64,000 nucleotides of DNA from Io17-Chloro-G2 sp965226915 (GTDB lineage: Bacteria; Chloroflexota; Dehalococcoidia; Lucifugimonadales; UBA3495), in the NCBI GenBank assembly GCA_965226915.1, contig CBDDEJ010000011.1, positions 806,001 through 870,000 of the forward strand, given 5' to 3'. The first letter of the stretch is position 1. Every line of letters begins with the position of its first letter. Under the pieces are notes generated by a model, which was not told where the DNA came from, ran no database searches, and was given only the letters and a program-made list of their open reading frames with translations. Below are positions 52,528 through 61,263 of this stretch, piece by piece. The position numbers and the translations under genes are program-made.

Positions 52528-54537
52528 ATGCCGGTAACCAAAATCGAATTAAAATCCCGGACTCCCTACGCCGGGGGGCAAGCATTCGGCGACGTGGGCG
52601 CGTACCAACAGGTGGACGGGATAGTTCACTTTGCCGTTGACCCGGAGGACGCTGCCAACGAGACGATAGCGGACATTACTTTGGCGCCGCGAAATGGAAA
52701 GGGGCTTGTCGAGTTCTCTTCCGACTTCCGCATACTGGCGCCTTTGGACCGCGCGCAAGGAAACCATAGGCTGTTCCTCGATATCCTGAATCGGGGGAAG
52801 TACTCGGCCGCTAAAGACATGAACAGCGCGGCGCCCTTTGTCCCCGACGCTCCGCCCGACCCCGGCAACGGCTTTCTGATGCGCCAGGGGTATACCGTGG
52901 CCTGGTGCGGCTGGCAGCACGACGTTCCCGATGTCTCCGGCATCATGGGGATTCGGCTTCCCGACGCCGCCACGGCCCAAGGCCCCATCTCCGGCAAGGT
53001 CGTGGTCACATTCCAGTTCAATGCTCCCACGACGTTCCAGTTATTGTCGGACAGGAACCACCGGTCGTATCCCGCCGATGACTTGGACGACCCCAACGCC
53101 GTGATGACGGTGCAGGAGCATGAGGACGCCCCGGAAGAGATCATCCCCAGGGACCAATGGTCCTTCGCCCGGGTGGAAGAGGAAACGGTGGTCCCAGACG
53201 CCCAGCATGCGTATCTAGCCTCTGGATTTCAACCGGGCAAAGTCTACCAGGTGATCTACACCACCACCGGGGCGCCCGTGTCCGGGTTGGGTCTGCTGGC
53301 CATCCGGGACTTCGGGTCGTTCCTGCGGTACGGCTCCGCGGACGAAGACAATCCCTGCGCCGGGAACATAGAGCATGCCTACGTGTCCGGCGTCTCCCAG
53401 AGCGGCCGGTTCCTTCGTTTGTTCCTGTATGCGGGCGTCAACACCGACGAGGAAGGCCGCACCGCTTTTGACGGGTTCATCCCCCACGTGGCCGGCGGCA
53501 AACGGGGCGAGTTCAACCAGCGATTCGCCCAGCCGTCCAGCCAGGCCGCCCGCAGCACCAACAGCATCTTCCCGTTCAGCGACATTGACCAGACCGACCC
53601 GGAAACAGGCATCACCGACGGAGTCCTGTCGCGCCTGTCGGCCCAGGGCAACGTGCCCAAGATCATGTACACCTATTCGTCGTCGGAATACTGGGCCGGC
53701 CACGGCTCGCTGGTGCATACCGACCTGACGGCCACCAGTGACGTGGACGTGCCCGATGAGGTGCGTATTTACATCTACGCTAGTTCCCAACACGCCTTGG
53801 GGGCTTTCCCGTTGACTGACGGCGACCCATCCGACAACGTCCGCGCCCAGAACCCCATTAACTGCCTAGACCACCGCTCTTTCATGAGGGCGGCCTTGGT
53901 CGCGTTGGACCGCTGGGTGTCCAATGAAGAAGCTCCACCCGCCAGCAGCTATCCCAGGATCTCCGACGGCACCGCCGTGACGCCGGCGAAAGCCGCTGAA
54001 ACATTGAGGACGATTCCCGGCGTGAAACCTCCGGTGCCCCTCCGGCGGTTCACTCGTTTGGATTTTGGGCCGGACCCCGGCGTTCCAACCCAGATACCCG
54101 CGGGAATCGGCCGGGTTTATCCCCACTTGGTGTCGGCGGTGGACCGCGACGGAAACGAATTGGGCGGAATCCGCCTGCCGTTCGTCACCGTGCCACTGGC
54201 AACCCACACCGGTTGGAACACGCGGCACGCCGACATGGGCGGCGAGGGACAGACGTTGTCCACCGGCGGCGCGTCAGGCGGCACCCTGAAAGGGTCTTCC
54301 ATCCCCTTCCCGCCAACCAAAGAAGAACGGGAAGCCACCGGAGACCCCCGCCTATCGTTGGAGGAACGCTACGATTCCAGAGAGCATTACCAGGATTTGG
54401 TCGGCAAAGCCGCGCAGAACCTGGTGGACCAGGGATACCTGCTGGAGGAAGACGTAGAGCGGCTGGTGAGTGTTGGAGGCCGCCACTACGACCTGCTAAG
54501 CAGCCCGGTCCGGGAAGCCCAGCCCGCGGGGGACTGA
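52528..54537 (+). CDS. Alpha/beta hydrolase domain protein (Abhydrolase_10-like)
   Basis: A 669-aa protein. It begins MPVTKIELKSRTPYAGGQAF and has the family's characteristic GNHRLFLDILNRGK, YTVAWCGWQHDVP, the nucleophile serine in YVSGVSQSGRFLR, and HALGAFPLTD and HTGWNTRHAD with likely catalytic His. Related large proteins occur beside catabolic genes and are unassigned. GGTGAGG is upstream. No signal peptide is apparent. It is divergent from the hydrolase-LuxR regulator, separated by about 190 bp. Confidence 0.8.
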   Translation: MPVTKIELKSRTPYAGGQAFGDVGAYQQVDGIVHFAVDPEDAANETIADITLAPRNGKGLVEFSSDFRILAPLDRAQGNHRLFLDILNRGKYSAAKDMNSAAPFVPDAPPDPGNGFLMRQGYTVAWCGWQHDVPDVSGIMGIRLPDAATAQGPISGKVVVTFQFNAPTTFQLLSDRNHRSYPADDLDDPNAVMTVQEHEDAPEEIIPRDQWSFARVEEETVVPDAQHAYLASGFQPGKVYQVIYTTTGAPVSGLGLLAIRDFGSFLRYGSADEDNPCAGNIEHAYVSGVSQSGRFLRLFLYAGVNTDEEGRTAFDGFIPHVAGGKRGEFNQRFAQPSSQAARSTNSIFPFSDIDQTDPETGITDGVLSRLSAQGNVPKIMYTYSSSEYWAGHGSLVHTDLTATSDVDVPDEVRIYIYASSQHALGAFPLTDGDPSDNVRAQNPINCLDHRSFMRAALVALDRWVSNEEAPPASSYPRISDGTAVTPAKAAETLRTIPGVKPPVPLRRFTRLDFGPDPGVPTQIPAGIGRVYPHLVSAVDRDGNELGGIRLPFVTVPLATHTGWNTRHADMGGEGQTLSTGGASGGTLKGSSIPFPPTKEEREATGDPRLSLEERYDSREHYQDLVGKAAQNLVDQGYLLEEDVERLVSVGGRHYDLLSSPVREAQPAGD

Positions 54538-54550
54538 GGCAGGGGACAGG

Positions 54551-54681
54551 TCTAGGGCTGATGAAATCGACTGTAATACGGTTCAAGAACCCACTGTTAC
54601 ATCGACAATCGTCGCTAAGAAAACGGCAGCTTGGAGAGAATCGGGGTTTCCGTCCGAGTTTCTAGGGCTGATGAAATCGAC
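54551..54681 (+). mobile_element. Truncated family B MITE between 21-bp direct repeats
   Basis: Bases 54572-54660 (89 bp) match the right half of the 171-bp family B MITE, ending at CTAG. The left half is replaced by a copy of the right flank: the 21-bp sequence beginning TCTAGGGCTGATG occurs at 54551-54571 and again at 54661-54681. Confidence 0.85.
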
Positions 54682-54791
54682 GTGGGCCGTTCTACTTTCG
54701 TGTTACCTATGCCGCTGGTCTATCTGTAACCTATGCGCCGGGTTTCACAGTCAAATCCCCCTCAATCCCCTTTCTCAAAGGAGGAGGCGTG

Positions 54792-54814
54792 TCCCCTCCT
54801 TACGAAGGAGGGGA
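54792..54814. repeat. REP-like palindrome, copy 2
   Basis: Identical to the palindrome at 38238-38260, followed by TTGAGGGGAGGTCGTC. The stretch 54538-55111 has no supported gene; it holds the MITE remnant, this repeat and the terminator at 54888-54935. Confidence 0.7.
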
Positions 54815-54887
54815 TTGAGGGGAGGTCGTCCCCCGTCATCAAGAACCACGCTTTTCCTGGCAGGATCAGTTGAAGTTTCGCTCATCA

Positions 54888-54935
54888 AAAAATCCCCCCG
54901 GCCGTCAAGAGACGGTGATGGGGGGATTTGATTTA
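54888..54935. terminator. Terminator hairpin in the 54.9-kb intergenic region
   Basis: AAATCCCCCC (54890-54899) pairs with GGGGGGATTT (54920-54929), with an inner GTC/GAC pairing. A/T-rich flanks on both sides allow use in either direction between the hydrolase and the convergent isochorismatase gene. Confidence 0.75.
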
Positions 54936-55111
54936 CGCCCTACTTGGCAGTCAATGGCGTTCATCACTTGCCGTTGGGCCCTTCGACAGACTCAGGGTTA
55001 GCGGTGCGGGGTCTGTGTCCCGTTCCGCAGTGAGCCACTCGCCGGAGGCGCCATGAGCGCGGCCCAGAGGCTCAAGACAGGCCTGTCGAACCATTCACTC
55101 CACAATGGCTA

Positions 55112-55759
55112 TTAACCCATTGCCGCTACGACCTCTGATGTGGTCTGCACGGCGCTGGCCATGAACTTGAAGTTGGTCAGGGCTGATTCATAACCGTTGC
55201 CTAGCTCTGGATGTATGGCCGCCGCGGTCGCGTCGGCTACCATCGCCACCTCGAATCCCTGCTCCAGCAGCTCCCGCATGTGCCCTTCCGTGCAGAGGTT
55301 GGCCGACATTCCGGCCAGGATAACCTTGGATTTGCCGTTCTTCCGGAGTTGTAGCACCAGGTCGTTTGTCTCGGGTCCATAAACTTTGTGGGGGCTGACC
55401 ACCACGGTCTTTCCGTCGTTGATATAGGGCTTGTACTGCTCCAACCAATCCGCGCCGGAACCGTTGAATCCGTCGGTTGTGAGGGCGCCCTTGCGGTCGA
55501 ACATGTGTATCTCATGCATCATGTTTTCCACGGTGCCGCCGAATTTCCAGCCCCGGTCCGTTGGGTAGTAGTAATGAGGCGAGATGAAAACGTCGTAGCC
55601 CTTCTACTTGGCGGCGCTGAACAACTGCTCGATGTGGCCTACGGTGCCGTTCGCTTCGACGCTGGCGCCCACCAGTCCCCAGGTGACGCCTTCAGGGCTG
55701 AGGAAGTCGTTCTGAGGGTCCGTGATCACGATGGCTGTGTCTTGTGCGTTGAAGTCCAT
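55112..55759 (-). pseudogene. Isochorismatase-family hydrolase with internal amber stop
   Basis: ATG at 55759 with GGGAGGA upstream opens MDFNAQDTAIVITDPQNDFL (the Asp of the triad). After HIEQLFSAAK there is a single TAG (55604-55606 on the complement), then the same frame resumes KGYDVFISPHYYYPTDRGWK and runs on through VVSPHKVYGPETNDL to the catalytic Cys in VILAGMSANLCTEGHM. One C to T change from CAG (Gln) would explain the stop. The intact 215-aa protein would be a cysteine hydrolase of the isochorismatase/nicotinamidase fold. Amber readthrough is not supported by other evidence here. Confidence 0.8.
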
Positions 55760-55915
55760 GATTTCCTCCCTATACTTTTGTGCTGTCTCTGGCGGCCTTT
55801 TGGTCCGCTTTGGTCTGAAAAGAATCATAGAGCCAGGCGAGTATGGAATGGTCCGTGAATTGTGCGGCGCCGTCCTGGTTTCCGTTGGCGCCGAATTTGT
55901 GTCAGAATTGTGTTT

Positions 55916-56408
55916 GTGTTGCTAGATAAGCTATTGGACTACGTGGTCGTTCACGCCGAACCCTTTGCCACTTGCCTGCTCAGCTCTGGCTGGCGGTTGA
56001 GGCTGCCTGGGCCTCCCACTGTCATGTTCCACTTTGTGATGCAGGGAAGCGGCTTTGTGCGCGGCCCAGAAGATGAGCTTTACCCCTTGGAGCGGTTTTC
56101 CCTGGCCGTTATTCCCCAGGGCGTCCGCCATAATTTGGAGTGCGGCAACCAAATCGAGTCCGAACGCGTCATCGACGCGCCCCCCACCGGCGAGGGCGTG
56201 GTCCGGGTGGTGGCCGGGGCCCAAGTTTCCGCGGAATTGAGGGTGGCTTGCGGGGCGGTCAATGTAACCTATGGAGACTCCCTCGGGTTATTTCACCGCC
56301 TGCGCGAAATCATCGTCGCTGATCTGTCCGCGTATCCCCAGGTCAGGCAGGCATTCGAGGGAATACTGGCCGAGCAGGGAGGAGCGACTCAGGGGAGCGT
56401 AGGCTTAA
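55916..56408 (+). pseudogene. AraC-type regulator, 5' part
   Basis: The N-terminal, cupin-like ligand domain of an AraC-family regulator. It has VLLDKLLDYVVVHAEPFATC, VMFHFVMQGSGFVRGPEDE and LAVIPQGVRHNL, the pattern of AraC proteins with a cupin_6-type sensor. The start is one of several GTG/TTG codons at 55862-55919; 55916 gives a typical length. The gene is cut in the Leu codon of GSVGL at 56408, and resumes at 59573. Confidence 0.75.
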
Positions 56409-56528
56409 CCCGAATCCACCGAAAGAGGGCGTGTCGCGACAGGGCGGATAGGGAAGGAAGTGCTCCTCTGAATCTGGGATAATGGTTTTATAACAGAAAA
56501 CCGACCAGAAACAAGGAGCACCCAATAG

Positions 56529-56573
56529 ATGCTACCACGCAACCACCTCGACCGCATCCACATCACCTTCGAC
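56529..56573 (+). pseudogene. IS1380 transposase, N-terminal 15 codons
   Basis: MLPRNHLDRIHITFD, broken by the IS66-like insertion and continued in frame at 58013 (DHRLVNNAG). Reassembled length is 441 aa, the family's normal size. AAGGAG lies upstream of the ATG. Confidence 0.88.
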
Positions 56574-58004
56574 GTAACTGTTCAGACTTGATGAGGTGAA
56601 TTGGCTCAAAGCCGTTGGAAAAACGCTGGCATGGCCGGGGGAGTTGTGGCATACCAGGGAGGTGGACACTGAACTAGACCTGAACGCGGCGAGTGGCGAA
56701 ACTCTGCTGGAGATAATTGCCGGCCAGCGGGCAGTCATTGCCGATTTGCAAAGGCGGATTGGGGTTCTGGAATCCCGTCCCAACCGGCGCGGGTCGTCGG
56801 GGATGCCGGGTAATCAGCCGCACTCCAGCCGGCAAGCGCCGGAGAAAAAGGAGCCCAGAAAGCCGCGCCGCCATGGCTTCGCCCGCCAGCGCATGACTCC
56901 TACCCGGCGGGTGGAGCATGCCGTGGCGGTCTGTCCCGACTGCGGGACTCACCTGAACGGCGGATGGGTACAGCGAACTCGGGAAGTCATTGAGCTACCG
57001 GTGGCTCCGGTAGAAGTGACCGAGCACGCCCTGGTAGCCCGCATCTGTCCGGTATGCCAGCGGCGCCGGCTGCCCAAAGAGGCCCTGCAGGGGGTGGTTC
57101 TGGGCCAGCAGCGCCTGGGGGTCAATCTGGTAAGCCTGATGGTGACCCTGCGGGAGGAGGGACGGTTGCCCATAAGAATCATCCAATGGTACCTGGAGAG
57201 CGTCCATCAGTTGCACCTGAGTGTTGGCGCCATCGTCCAGGCCGTCCATGGAGTAGCCCGTCAGGCTGAGACGGCGGTGCGAGAGGTGCTCGAGCAAGTC
57301 CGCGCCAGTCCCGTGGTGCAGGGCGACGAAACCGGCTGGCGCCAGGACGGGAGCAACGGCTATGTTTGGACCTTCAGCACTCCCAGCGAACGATACTTCC
57401 TGCGTCGGGGTCGGGATAAGGGGGTGGTGGATGAGGTGCTGGATTCCTCCTTCAGCGGAGTGTTGGTCAGTGATTTCTACGCGGCCTATAACCACTACCC
57501 GGGCCTGAAGCAACGGTGCTGGGCTCATCTGCTGCGGGATATCCATGACCTGAAAGGGTTGTACCCAGAAGACGCTGGGCTGGCTCAGTGGGCCGAGGCG
57601 GTTCACCAGGTCTACACGGAGGCCAAGGCCTCGGTCCTTCCCCGAGCCCAGCCAGGCCATCGCACCCAGCTAATGCTGGAGGAGAAACTAATGGTCTTGG
57701 CGCGGCCTTTCCTTAAAGATCCCCTGGCGGTTCAGGCCAAGCTCTGCCGGCGCATGGAACGGTTCATCAAGGAACTGTTTGTCTTCGTGTCGGACCCAGC
57801 CGTGCCCTCAGACAACAACGCCGCCGAGCGGAGCCTGCGGCATCTGGTAACCAGTCGCAAGATCAGCGGCGGCGCCCGCTCAGGGCAGGGCGCCGACAGC
57901 AAGATGACCTTGGCATCCCTCTTTGGCACCTGGCGGGCCAGAGGTCTCAATCCCCTCCTGGAATGCCGCCGGTTGCTCACTTCCCCTCAACTCTGAACAG
58001 TTTC
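56574..58004 (+). mobile_element. IS66-family insertion sequence nested in IS1380 element
   Basis: A 1431-bp element with inverted ends GTAACTGTTCAGACTTGA and GAAACTGTTCAGAGTTGA. It is flanked by a perfect 8-bp direct repeat CCTTCGAC (56566-56573 and 58005-58012), the size expected for IS66. Only one gene is present, so it belongs to the type lacking tnpA and tnpB (ISBst12-like). Confidence 0.92.
56596..57996 (+). CDS. tnpC: IS66-family transposase (TnpC type)
   Basis: A 466-aa intact transposase. After a coiled-coil-like start (LLEIIAGQRAVIADLQRRIG) it has a zinc-finger-like region (CPDCGTHL and ICPVCQRRR), then the DDE core: VVQGDETGWRQDGSNGYVW (first Asp), SDFYAAYNHYPGLKQRCWAH (second Asp with the CWAH motif) and SDNNAAERSLRHLV (Glu), plus KISGGARS at the end. 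GTG start at 56596. It is uninterrupted and could be active. Confidence 0.92.
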   Translation: MNWLKAVGKTLAWPGELWHTREVDTELDLNAASGETLLEIIAGQRAVIADLQRRIGVLESRPNRRGSSGMPGNQPHSSRQAPEKKEPRKPRRHGFARQRMTPTRRVEHAVAVCPDCGTHLNGGWVQRTREVIELPVAPVEVTEHALVARICPVCQRRRLPKEALQGVVLGQQRLGVNLVSLMVTLREEGRLPIRIIQWYLESVHQLHLSVGAIVQAVHGVARQAETAVREVLEQVRASPVVQGDETGWRQDGSNGYVWTFSTPSERYFLRRGRDKGVVDEVLDSSFSGVLVSDFYAAYNHYPGLKQRCWAHLLRDIHDLKGLYPEDAGLAQWAEAVHQVYTEAKASVLPRAQPGHRTQLMLEEKLMVLARPFLKDPLAVQAKLCRRMERFIKELFVFVSDPAVPSDNNAAERSLRHLVTSRKISGGARSGQGADSKMTLASLFGTWRARGLNPLLECRRLLTSPQL

Positions 58005-58012
58005 CCTTCGAC

Positions 58013-59293
58013 GACCACCGCCTGGTCAACAATGCCGGCCTGCTCCTTCCCGCCACCTTGGCCTTGCACCTCGGCCTTTCCCAACTGGTTGACCGGCTCC
58101 TGGACCTGGGCCGGGCCCCAGGCCGAGCCAACACCGGTGACAAGATGATGACGCTGGTGGCATCTGCGTTGGCGGGCGGCGACTGCATCGACGACGCCGA
58201 TGCGCTGCGCGCCGGCGGGACAGCCTGCACCCTGGGCAGTGTGCTCAAGGCGCCCTCCACCCTGGGCGCCTTCCTGCGCAGCTTTCGCTGGGGCCACGTC
58301 CGCCAACTGGACCGGGTGAGCCGCGAGTTGCTGGCCCGGGCCTGGCAGGCCGGAGCCGGACCCGGCGACGCACCATTTACCATCGACCTTGATTCGACGA
58401 TCTGCGAGACCTACGGACTGGCCAAGGAGGGCGCCCGCCACCACGGCTACACCGGCGCCCGGGGCTATCACCCGCTGTTGGCCGTCGCCGCCGGCGCCGG
58501 CGACGTGCTGATGTCCCGGCTGCGCGAGGGCCGCGCCAACACCGCCCGCGGGGCCGCCCACTTCCTGCGGGAGACGGTGGGGCGGATGCGCTACGCTGGC
58601 GCCAGCGGGCAGATCACCCTGCGGGCCGACAGCGGCTTCTATACCCACGCCGTGGCCGCCGTCTGCCGCAAGCTGGACGTGCGCTTCTCCATCACCATCC
58701 GCCAGCACAAAAGCCTGCGCAATCTCATCGAGGCCATACCCGAAGCTGCCTGGACGCCGATTCCCTACTGGATGGACGGCGCCGCCGCTGTGGCCGAGAC
58801 GACTTATACCCCCTTCCAGAGTGAGCCGGACGCCGCGCCGGTGCGGCTCATCGTCCGGCGGGTGCAGCCGACCCCCGGTTCCCAACTGGCCCTCTTCGCC
58901 ACCTACAGTTATCACGGCTTCATCACCGACCGGGACGGAGAGACCCTGGAACTGGAGGCCGACCACCGCCGCCACGCCGAGATCGAGAATGCGATACGCA
59001 ACCTCAAGTACGGCGTCGGGTTGAACCACATGCCGTCCGGCCGCTTCGCCGCCAACGGCGCCTGGCTGGCCGTCCAGGTGATGGCCCACAACCTGGCCCG
59101 CTGGACCGCGCGCATCGGCCTGGGCGAGCAGATCGTGACCACCAAGACCCTCAGGCGACGGTTCTTCTCCCTGGCCGGACGGCTCACCCGCTCGGCGCGC
59201 CGCCTCACCCTGCATCTGCCCCAGCGCTGGCCTTGGGAAACCCAGTTCAGTCGCGCCCTGGCCCGGCTGCGCGCCCTGCCACTCCCAGCCTGA
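58013..59293 (+). pseudogene. IS1380 transposase, remainder
   Basis: Continues MLPRNHLDRIHITFD with DHRLVNNAGLLLPATLALHL. The DDE core shows TIDLDSTICETYGLAKEGA (first Asp), LRADSGFYTHAVAAVCRKLD (second Asp) and RRHAEIENAIRNLKYGVGLN (Glu). The gene is broken only by the IS66-like insertion; without its N-terminus and start it is not functional. Bases 59294-59567 are the non-coding right end of the element. Confidence 0.9.
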
Positions 59294-59572
59294 CGACCCG
59301 TCTGCAACTGACCCGCCATCCGGCCAACTGAACGTCCCGGCAAACTCGCGCCAGTCCCGGTCCGCGAGCGCCTCTTCCCGTGTCCTATCCCGCCATCTCG
59401 CTCAGCACAGCCACTGCAGACCGCCATCGGCGCCCCCAAAAGCGCCTGCGACCGCCCGCCAACCTCCCGTCTACCCGAATTCGAGCCCGGATCATCGCGC
59501 CTGCAACTCCCTCCCCCCTCTTCCGCTGTCCTCACGCCCTCCATCCGGGTCCATCGGTGGATTCGGACTTAA

Positions 59573-59991
59573 CCAAAGCTCTAATGACCCAATGCATCGT
59601 CTACCTGCTGCGTTACCTGACCGACCAGTCCGACGGGCGCTTACCCTGGCTGCCGGGCTTGGAAGACCCAAGTCTGTCCCGGGCCGTTGACGTCATCTTT
59701 GAGAATCCCGAGGCGGCCCACACCGTTGACTCCCTGGCCGACGTGGCCATCATGAGCCGGTCGGTGTTCGCCCAGCGGTTCAGGTCGGCCTTTGGCTCCA
59801 CGCCCATAAGCTTCGTACACCAGATACGCCTGCGCCGCGCCGCCGATATACTGCGCCATTCCGGGGAAACCTCCGTTGAGCAGGTGGCCAACCGGGTAGG
59901 ATTCAGCAGCCGAAGCCACTTCTCACAGGTATTCAAAGAGCACTTCGGGGTATCCCCAGCGGCTTTTCGCGAAGGCGTTGGATCGGCGTAG
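59573..59991 (+). pseudogene. AraC-type regulator, 3' part (HTH)
   Basis: Resumes TKALMTQCIVYLLRYLTDQS after the CTTAA repeat. It has the double helix-turn-helix of AraC proteins: AVDVIFENPEAAHTVDSLAD, MSRSVFAQRFRSAFGSTPIS, RRAADILRHSGETSVEQVAN and FSSRSHFSQVFKEHFGVSPA. The joined gene is 304 codons (303 aa). It lies just upstream of the flavin oxidoreductase gene and may once have controlled it. Confidence 0.88.
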
Positions 59992-60110
59992 CTGCTGTCG
60001 CGACGGCGGGAAACCGCTTGGTTGCTTCTTGACACCGTTAGACGGCCTGCGTACATTTACGCTTGAACGGCCTCTATCAAAAACCGATAATCGTCACCGA
60101 GGATCAGAAG

Positions 60111-61208
60111 ATGAAGGCGTCCTACTTTGGGCCCATGGGCTACTCTCAACGGCATCTGTTCCCGGATAGCTGGCCGATTCCACCCAGCTACCACGACCCC
60201 GAAACCTCGGTCCAAAGCTACCAGGAAGGTATGGAGGAGTGCGAGTTCGCCGAGGAGATGGGCTTCGAGTGGATCAGCTTCTCGGAGCACCACTACTCGG
60301 GCCGCATCGCCACGGGCAACCCGGCGGTTATGGCCGCAGCCGTTGCGGAACGGTGCAAAAAAGCCAAGATAGCCATCCTTGGCCAGTTGTTGCCGTTGAA
60401 CAATCCCGTCCGGGCGGCCGAGGAATTGGCCATGTTGGACAACATCACCAACGGCCGTGTGATCATCGGCTTCCTCCGGGGCACGCCCAACGAAGACCAG
60501 GTCTACACGATGAATCCCGCGGAAGGGCGCAGCAGGCTGATCGAAGGGATGGACTTAGTCCTCAAGGCGTTGACCGAGCCCGAGCCATTTTCCTGGGAAG
60601 GCCGCTACCACCAATTCCGCACCGTGGCCGTCTGGCCACGTCCCGTTCAGCAGCCCATGCCTCCGGTTGTTGTGGCCACACGCAGCGACGATTCGATTCA
60701 GTACGCGGCCGCCCACAAACTAGGGCTTGGTGTTTCCTTCGTGCCGGTGGATCAGATGGCCAAAGTCGTTGAGAAATACGTCGCCAGCTGCGATAACGCG
60801 GGTTGGGAACCCCAGCCCGACCAAATCGTGTATCGAGGGAGCATCTACCTGGCTGAGACGGACAAGAAGGCCGACGAATGGTTTGCGGGCCTGACTGGAC
60901 CGTTCCGGAGGATGGGCGGGCCTTCTACGGTGGTCCAAGCAGTCCAGGCGGCCCGCAGCGGCGAAGAGTTTGACCTGCGAAACGTGGTTGCCGGCAGCGC
61001 CGGAGGAGACGTTTCGGGAGGCGCTCCGCGGTTGAGCTTCATGGGCGGGCCTGACACCGTCGCAAAGCAGATGAAAGCTTTTCATGACCAGTGCGGCGCG
61101 GGTGTGATGGACTTGTTCTTCCAGCAACCCGGAGTGGACCACCGGGATGTCATGAAGGAGATCGAGCTATTCGGCCGGGAGGTCTTACCCCGGATCAAGG
61201 AGTTCTAG
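60111..61208 (+). CDS. LLM-class flavin-dependent oxidoreductase
   Basis: A 365-aa luciferase-like monooxygenase. It has EEMGFEWISFSEHHYSGRIA, the barrel strand AILGQLLPLNNPVRAAEELA, MLDNITNGRVIIGFLRGTPN and PPVVVATRSDDSIQYAAAHK. These enzymes use reduced FMN (or F420) with O2 to oxidise organic substrates, often to open rings or cleave C-S or C-N bonds. GAGGA precedes the ATG. The alpha/beta hydrolase that follows by about 55 bp may act on its product; this pair recurs in oxidative-catabolism loci of the suggested phylum. Confidence 0.9.
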   Translation: MKASYFGPMGYSQRHLFPDSWPIPPSYHDPETSVQSYQEGMEECEFAEEMGFEWISFSEHHYSGRIATGNPAVMAAAVAERCKKAKIAILGQLLPLNNPVRAAEELAMLDNITNGRVIIGFLRGTPNEDQVYTMNPAEGRSRLIEGMDLVLKALTEPEPFSWEGRYHQFRTVAVWPRPVQQPMPPVVVATRSDDSIQYAAAHKLGLGVSFVPVDQMAKVVEKYVASCDNAGWEPQPDQIVYRGSIYLAETDKKADEWFAGLTGPFRRMGGPSTVVQAVQAARSGEEFDLRNVVAGSAGGDVSGGAPRLSFMGGPDTVAKQMKAFHDQCGAGVMDLFFQQPGVDHRDVMKEIELFGREVLPRIKEF

Positions 61209-61263
61209 AGGGCCTGAATCCTGGCTGACAATGGGATATCCCGAAAAATCGAGGCGAGGATAT

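Larger units (their letters stand above)
56409..59567 (+). mobile_element. IS1380-family element in araC-type gene, itself interrupted
   Basis: Ends CCCGAATCCACCGA and the complement TCCGAATCCACCGA are inverted. The 5-bp target repeat CTTAA flanks it (56404-56408 and 59568-59572). Without the nested IS66-like element it would be about 1.72 kb. Removing it restores the araC-type frame. It differs from the IS1380 element at 18527 in both ends and transposase sequence. Confidence 0.9.

Noticed and set aside
55604..55606. Pyrrolysine or other recoding of TAG
   Set aside because: TAG is used as the normal stop by several genes here and no pyl gene is visible; a point mutation is simpler.
57977..59215. 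412-codon minus-strand frame over the IS1380 transposase
   Set aside because: Antisense shadow, Gly/Ala/Val-rich without motifs.
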